Translations under genes and position numbers: made by a program | Notes under the pieces: model-generated | The model's database searches: none | What the model saw: only the letters and a program-made list of their open reading frames with translations | Told to the model about the DNA's origin: nothing | DNA from: CAVYWD01 sp963772225 | Lineage (GTDB): Bacteria; Myxococcota; Myxococcia; Myxococcales; UBA5297 | Assembly: GCA_963772225.1 (NCBI GenBank) | Contig: CAVYWD010000008.1 | Location: 248,001 to 312,000, forward strand | Direction: 5' to 3' | DNA length: 64,000 bases | Part shown: piece by piece, positions 60,480 to 64,000 of the stretch | Numbering within the stretch: the stretch's first letter is position 1 | How the letters are laid out: each line of letters starts with the position of its first letter

Positions 60480-61499
60480 ATGCGCACGCAGCCCGTCCGT
60501 TCATCGCATCGCCCCCGGCTCGGGTTCGTGGGCCTGGACAAAGTCGGGCGGAGCCGGCTGAAGGCCTTCACCAGCGGGAGCGAAGTGCAGGTCGCGGCCG
60601 TCGCCGACCCGTCGGCCCAGGCCTCCCGAGAGGCGCTCGCCCTCGCGCCCCAGGCCCGGCCCTGCGCCGACCTGGCCGAGGTCCTGGACGCCGGCGTCGA
60701 CGGCGTGGTCCTCGCCACGCCGAGCGCTGAGCACGAGGGGCAGGTGCGGGCGGCGCTCCAGGCGGGTGCGGCGGTGTTCTGCGAGGCGCCCCTGGGGCCG
60801 ACCGCGCACGAGGCGCGCGCGGCCGTCGAGGAGGCGCGGCGGAGCAACCGCTTGCTCGGCGTGGACGCCGTCCTCCGCTTCTCACCGGCGGCCGAGACCT
60901 TGCGCCAGCTCATCGGCTCCGGGTCGCTCGGCCACGTGTTCGCCGCCGACCTCCACCTCCACCGCGCCCGAGGGCCCGACGAGCCGTGGTCCAGCGACCG
61001 CGCGCGCTCGGGCGGGGGCTGCCTCATGGACCTCGGGGTCCACCTGGTGGACTTCGCGCTGTGGGCCCTGGGCGGGCCGCGGGTCGAGCGTGCGCGAGGG
61101 AGGCTGTTCGCCGAGGGCCGTCCAGTCGCCGACCGGCGCGGCGGCGCGGTGGAGAGCTTCGCGGCCCTGGAGCTCGAGCTCGAGGAAGGGTGCGACGCGC
61201 GCATCGCCTGCTCGTGGAAGCTGCACGCCGGCCGCAGCCGCAGCCTCGAGGCGAGCTTCTATGGCACCGAGGGCGGCGCCACGCTGCGCGCCGGCGAAGG
61301 CTCCTTCGAGGCGATCGCTGTCGAGCGCCATCGCGGCGACAGCACCGAGACCGTGGCCAGCCCGCCCGAGCCCTGGACCGCGCGGGCGGCCCTGGAGTGG
61401 GCGAGGCGGCTCGCGGCCGGCGAGCGCTTCGACCCGGAGGTAGAGAGCGCAGTGCGGGTCGCCGAGGTGCTCGACCGCGTCTACACAGCCATCGGCTGA
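60480..61499 (+). CDS. Gfo/Idh/MocA family oxidoreductase with altered catalytic motif
   Basis: This is a 339-residue protein with a Rossmann start (LGFVGLDKVGRSRLKAF), VAAVADPSAQA and DGVVLATPSAEHEGQV, then the C-terminal alpha/beta domain with GGGCLMDLGVHLVDFALWALGG. In most members the motif after the cofactor domain is EKP, whose Lys is catalytic. Here it reads FCEAPLGPT, so that Lys is replaced by Ala. The enzyme may be inactive as a dehydrogenase or use a different mechanism. The DxGxHxxD segment is retained. No sugar-pathway neighbours are evident. Confidence 0.85.
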   Translation: MRTQPVRSSHRPRLGFVGLDKVGRSRLKAFTSGSEVQVAAVADPSAQASREALALAPQARPCADLAEVLDAGVDGVVLATPSAEHEGQVRAALQAGAAVFCEAPLGPTAHEARAAVEEARRSNRLLGVDAVLRFSPAAETLRQLIGSGSLGHVFAADLHLHRARGPDEPWSSDRARSGGGCLMDLGVHLVDFALWALGGPRVERARGRLFAEGRPVADRRGGAVESFAALELELEEGCDARIACSWKLHAGRSRSLEASFYGTEGGATLRAGEGSFEAIAVERHRGDSTETVASPPEPWTARAALEWARRLAAGERFDPEVESAVRVAEVLDRVYTAIG

Positions 61500-61506
61500 T
61501 GGTTCC

Positions 61507-61570
61507 CAGCAGGCTTCATCCTGCTTCGTACGCATAGCCGAGCCGGGCTCTTCAGGAGGGCCCGGCGGCT
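61507..61570. repeat. GC-rich double-hairpin element, copy B
   Basis: Hairpin 1 is AGCAGGC-TTCA-TCCTGCT, then linker TCGTACGCATAGCC, then hairpin 2 built on CCGGG and CCCGG, ending GGCGGCT. It sits between convergent stops (61499 and 61589). Compared with copy A at 22396-22452, the loop TTCA, the GTACGC linker and the terminal GGGCCCGGCGGCT are kept, while a C-G stem pair becomes A-T. Confidence 0.7.
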
Positions 61571-61588
61571 GGAACCGAAGGACTGCCG

Positions 61589-62245
61589 TCACGCGCGCTG
61601 AGGCTCAGGCGGCCGGTTCGGCGCGACGGGGACCGGCTCCTCCCGCGCGATGGCGGTGCGCGACCCCGGGACGCCCGCCGCGCCGCCGACCGCCGCGGCG
61701 GCCAGGGTGAGCGCGCCGAAGACGAAGAAGGCCCACGCCCCGGTCGCGCCGCCGACGGCAGCCGCCCGGGCGATGGGATCGCCGTTCGCCTGCCCGTCGC
61801 CCTCCGACAGGCCTTCGGACGGCTGTCCCTGGAGTCGGAGCACCGAGCCCTGAGCGCCCTCGTCGGCGGCCGCGCCGGAGGCGGCGCCGGAGGCCACCTT
61901 CGCGACGGCCGCGGTCGCGACCCACAGCCCTGCGGCGATCATCAGGCCCCAGAGCGCCGCGCCGTGCAGCACCCCCTGGAGCCGCTCGGTGCTCGCCGAG
62001 AGCCGGGCCGCCATCCAGCCGGCGAAGAACATCGCCACCACGCCGGAGGCGATGCTCCAGATGCCCACCCCCAGGCTGAGCCCCTGCAGGTTCCCGAGGT
62101 TGCGCGGCTCGAACTTCGCGAGCTCGATGCCGGCCCCCAGGGCCAACAGGAGCAGCCACGCGCCGAGCCCGAAGAACAAGCCGGCGAACAGCGCGCCCCA
62201 GCTCACGCGGTAGAGCTGGGGCCGGTCGGTGACGGTCGAAGCCAT
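61589..62245 (-). CDS. Integral membrane protein of unknown function
   Basis: This is a 218-residue protein with about four hydrophobic helices: YRVSWGALFAGLFFGLGAW, IWSIASGVVAMFFAGWMAA, ALWGLMIAAGLWVATAAVA and GAWAFFVFGALTLAAAAVG. An acidic, Gly-rich loop (encoded near 61.77-61.87 kb) lies before the last helix. The RVSWGALFAG start followed by FFAGWMAARLS resembles a widespread uncharacterised family from memory. Function is not known. Confidence 0.7.
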   Translation of the reverse strand: MASTVTDRPQLYRVSWGALFAGLFFGLGAWLLLLALGAGIELAKFEPRNLGNLQGLSLGVGIWSIASGVVAMFFAGWMAARLSASTERLQGVLHGAALWGLMIAAGLWVATAAVAKVASGAASGAAADEGAQGSVLRLQGQPSEGLSEGDGQANGDPIARAAAVGGATGAWAFFVFGALTLAAAAVGGAAGVPGSRTAIAREEPVPVAPNRPPEPQRA

Positions 62246-62438
62246 GTCCGTGCTCCCTCCTGTCGGGCCGCCTAAAAGGAGAGACGCGGCCCACGCATGA
62301 GAACCTCGCCATCGGGGGGCCTGCTTTCACGGGCGGGTGGTGAAGGCCTTTCGCCGTCGCCGCGGGCGCGGCTCGTGGCCATCCTGACGCGGGCTCGGCG
62401 GGAAAGGTGCGGGGCGGCCGCGGGCTCGGGAGGCAGCG

Positions 62439-62678
62439 ATGCGAGGCAATTGCGAGACCTGCGGAAACGAGTACGACAAGGCGTTCGAGGTGACCGTCGC
62501 CAACCAGCGGCACGTCTTCGACAGCTTCGAGTGCGCCATCCAGGCGCTCGCGCCCCGCTGCGAGCACTGCGGATGCCGGGTGATCGGCCACGGGGTGGAG
62601 GCCGAGTCGAAGATGTACTGCTGCGCCCACTGCGCTCATTCGGCGGGCGTCGGGCAGGTGAAGGACCGCGCGCAGTAG
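62439..62678 (+). CDS. Small Cys-rich zinc-binding protein
   Basis: This is a 79-residue cytoplasmic protein starting at ATG 62439 behind GGGAGG. Cys pairs CETCGN near the N-terminus, CEHCGC in the middle and CCAHCAH near the end, plus several His, would bind one or two zinc ions. The VFDSFECAIQALAP stretch lies between. I recall similar short proteins as common uncharacterised genes in soil bacteria. No operon partner is evident. Confidence 0.75.
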   Translation: MRGNCETCGNEYDKAFEVTVANQRHVFDSFECAIQALAPRCEHCGCRVIGHGVEAESKMYCCAHCAHSAGVGQVKDRAQ

Positions 62679-62801
62679 CGCCCCTCGCGCCGAGCGCGCG
62701 CTTCAAAGGCGGCCTGGCAGGCGGCCGGCCGCCTCGAGCTGCGTGCGCCCTGGGCGCGCCTCCGGGTCGAAAAGGGGTTTTCGGCTCCGGCTGGCGATGG
62801 T

Positions 62802-64000
62802 ATGGACGCGGCGCCCATGGCGCCCGCGAGCACAGAGGCGGTTTTGGCCCCGAGCGACCGCCGGGCCTGGCTCGCCGTGCTCGGGCTGGGGATCGCCGTG
62901 CGCCTCGCCGTGGCGCTCGGGACCGAGACCTACTTCGACGAGGCCTACTACCTCGCCTGGGCGCAGCGCCTCGACTTCGGCTACTTCGATCACCCGCCGA
63001 TGATCGCCGTCGCCCTGGCGCTGTTTCGCTCTCCCCGGCTGGCGGCGCTGGTCCTGGGCGGGCTCACGCTGGCGGCGCTCGCGGGCCTGGGGCGGGCGCT
63101 CCACGGCGACCGCGACGCGGGCCTTCGCGCCGCCGCGCTCGGCGCCGTCCTCCCCTCCGCGGTGCTCGCGGGCTCGTTCGCCACGGTCGACGCCCCGCTC
63201 TACCTGTTCTGGGCGCTCGCGCTCTGGGCGCTGGTGGAGCGACGCGACACTCTGGCGGGGCTCTGCCTCGGCCTGGCGCTGTCGTCCAAATACACCGGCG
63301 CGCTGCTCCTCGGCGCGGCGCTGCTCTCCATGGCGCTCGACCGCGAGTGGCGCCGGGCGGCGAAGGTCTTTGCGCTGGCGCTGCTCGTCTTCTCCCCGGT
63401 GATCGCCTGGAACGTCGCGCGCGGCGGCGCGAGCTTCGTGTTCCAGCTCCGGCACGGTCTCGGGGGGGCGCGGCCCGCGGTCGGCGCCTATCTCTTGGGC
63501 CAGTGGGCCATGGCGGGGCCGGCGCTGTTCCCGCTCGCCCTCTGGCTCACAGGGCGCAGGCGGCTGCCGAGGGTCCTCAGGCTCTCGCTTTGGCTCCCGC
63601 TGCTCGCCTTCCTGGCCGCGTCGTTTCGGACCTTCCAGGAGGTCAACTGGCCGGCCATGGCGTACCTGGGGGCGTGCGCGGCGCTCGCGGGAGAGCCGAC
63701 GCGGGCGGTCCGCGGGGCGGCCTGGGCCAACGCCGCGCTCGCGGCGGTCGCGGCCGTCCACCTCGTCTTCGCCCCGTTCGCGCTCCCGAACGACGAGGTG
63801 CTGTCCAAGGTCCACGGCTGGGCGGTGCTGGGCGAGATCAAGGCGACGGGAGCCCAGGCGGTCTTCGCGCCGACCTACCGGATGGCAGCGCAGGCATGGC
63901 TGCACACGGGCCTGCCCACGGGCACCTTCGCCTCGGGCCGCCGCTCGCAGTACGACCTCTGGCCGGCGCCCACCTTGCCGGCGCACGCCGACGCCGTCTG
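62802..64000 (+). CDS. Glycosyltransferase family 39 (ArnT/PMT-like) membrane protein, 3' end beyond the window
   Basis: The frame opens at ATG 62802 and stays open to the window end, so about 399 residues are visible. The first helix (AWLAVLGLGIAVRLAVAL) is followed by the catalytic loop ETYFDEAYYLAWAQRL with its Asp-Glu pair and YFDHPPMIA, the hallmark of GT39/ArnT lipid-linked sugar transferases. Further signatures are SFATVDAPLYLFWALAL, LALSSKYTGALLLGAA and FRTFQEVNWPAMAYLG. About ten helices are visible. The acceptor is unknown. ATG 62817 is an alternative start. Confidence 0.88.
   Translation, partial: MDAAPMAPASTEAVLAPSDRRAWLAVLGLGIAVRLAVALGTETYFDEAYYLAWAQRLDFGYFDHPPMIAVALALFRSPRLAALVLGGLTLAALAGLGRALHGDRDAGLRAAALGAVLPSAVLAGSFATVDAPLYLFWALALWALVERRDTLAGLCLGLALSSKYTGALLLGAALLSMALDREWRRAAKVFALALLVFSPVIAWNVARGGASFVFQLRHGLGGARPAVGAYLLGQWAMAGPALFPLALWLTGRRRLPRVLRLSLWLPLLAFLAASFRTFQEVNWPAMAYLGACAALAGEPTRAVRGAAWANAALAAVAAVHLVFAPFALPNDEVLSKVHGWAVLGEIKATGAQAVFAPTYRMAAQAWLHTGLPTGTFASGRRSQYDLWPAPTLPAHADAV

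Overview
The window is high-GC DNA with dense, short-spaced genes on both strands. The gene content fits a Myxococcota (former Deltaproteobacteria, myxobacterial type) genome: a Hanks-type Ser/Thr kinase with TPR tail, an FHA protein, a multi-REC/Hpt response regulator, many lipoproteins, an UPF0489 protein, GT-C membrane glycosyltransferases and a type VI secretion (T6SS) effector cluster. This placement is inferred from gene content only; no rRNA is present.

Layout. 0-10.4 kb: end of a fibronectin-III protein, GH5 glycosidase, pgi, an endonuclease/lamin-tail lipoprotein, a large response regulator, an AI-2E-family permease, a decayed NTF2-like remnant and a DUF748/AsmA-like protein. 10.4-15.3 kb: a decayed defence island lying between two 180-bp direct copies of the 3' end of a membrane glycosyltransferase gene. 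It holds a shattered DEAD/DEAH helicase, an intact AAA ATPase + DUF4276 (Toprim-like) pair, and the C-terminal stump of a DNA methyltransferase/restriction enzyme. 15.3-26.7 kb: the glycosyltransferase, queG with a TYW1-like radical SAM gene, FHA, a CBS/membrane pair, an alkyltransferase-like protein, a PduO-type cobalamin adenosyltransferase, rho and a TPR membrane protein. 26.8-44.5 kb: tRNA-Ala(CGC), a frameshifted lipoprotein, UPF0489, GT2, mreB, a TAP-like lipoprotein hydrolase, DUF1801, the Ser/Thr kinase, an SDR, an AtpZ-like protein, a two-gene unit of unknown function, an STT3-like protein, an XRE-cupin regulator and leuCD-type genes, with SDR and DUF885 gene stumps among them.

44.6-58.4 kb is the most interesting block. 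It is a T6SS effector-loading and effector-immunity cluster on one strand: VgrG, a TPR protein, a DUF4150(PAAR-like)-RHS toxin with a 107-residue low-GC tip, a putative immunity gene, a displaced RHS fragment fused to a 5'-truncated TIGR02270 HEAT gene, a second DUF4150 protein, a ketosynthase-fold pseudoenzyme lacking the catalytic Cys and one His, an AHH nuclease, a frameshifted Imm11-like gene and an Imm49-like gene. VgrG plus the PAAR-like proteins would form the spike, and the TPR, HEAT and ketosynthase-like proteins are candidate adaptors for the two toxins.

58.4-64 kb: a DUF885 metallopeptidase-like lipoprotein, a Gfo/Idh/MocA protein, a membrane protein, a small zinc-binding protein and a GT39 glycosyltransferase that runs off the window.

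Two families of short interspersed elements occur beside stop codons: a 139-bp element (28.6 and 37.6 kb) and a GC-rich double-hairpin element (22.4 and 61.5 kb).
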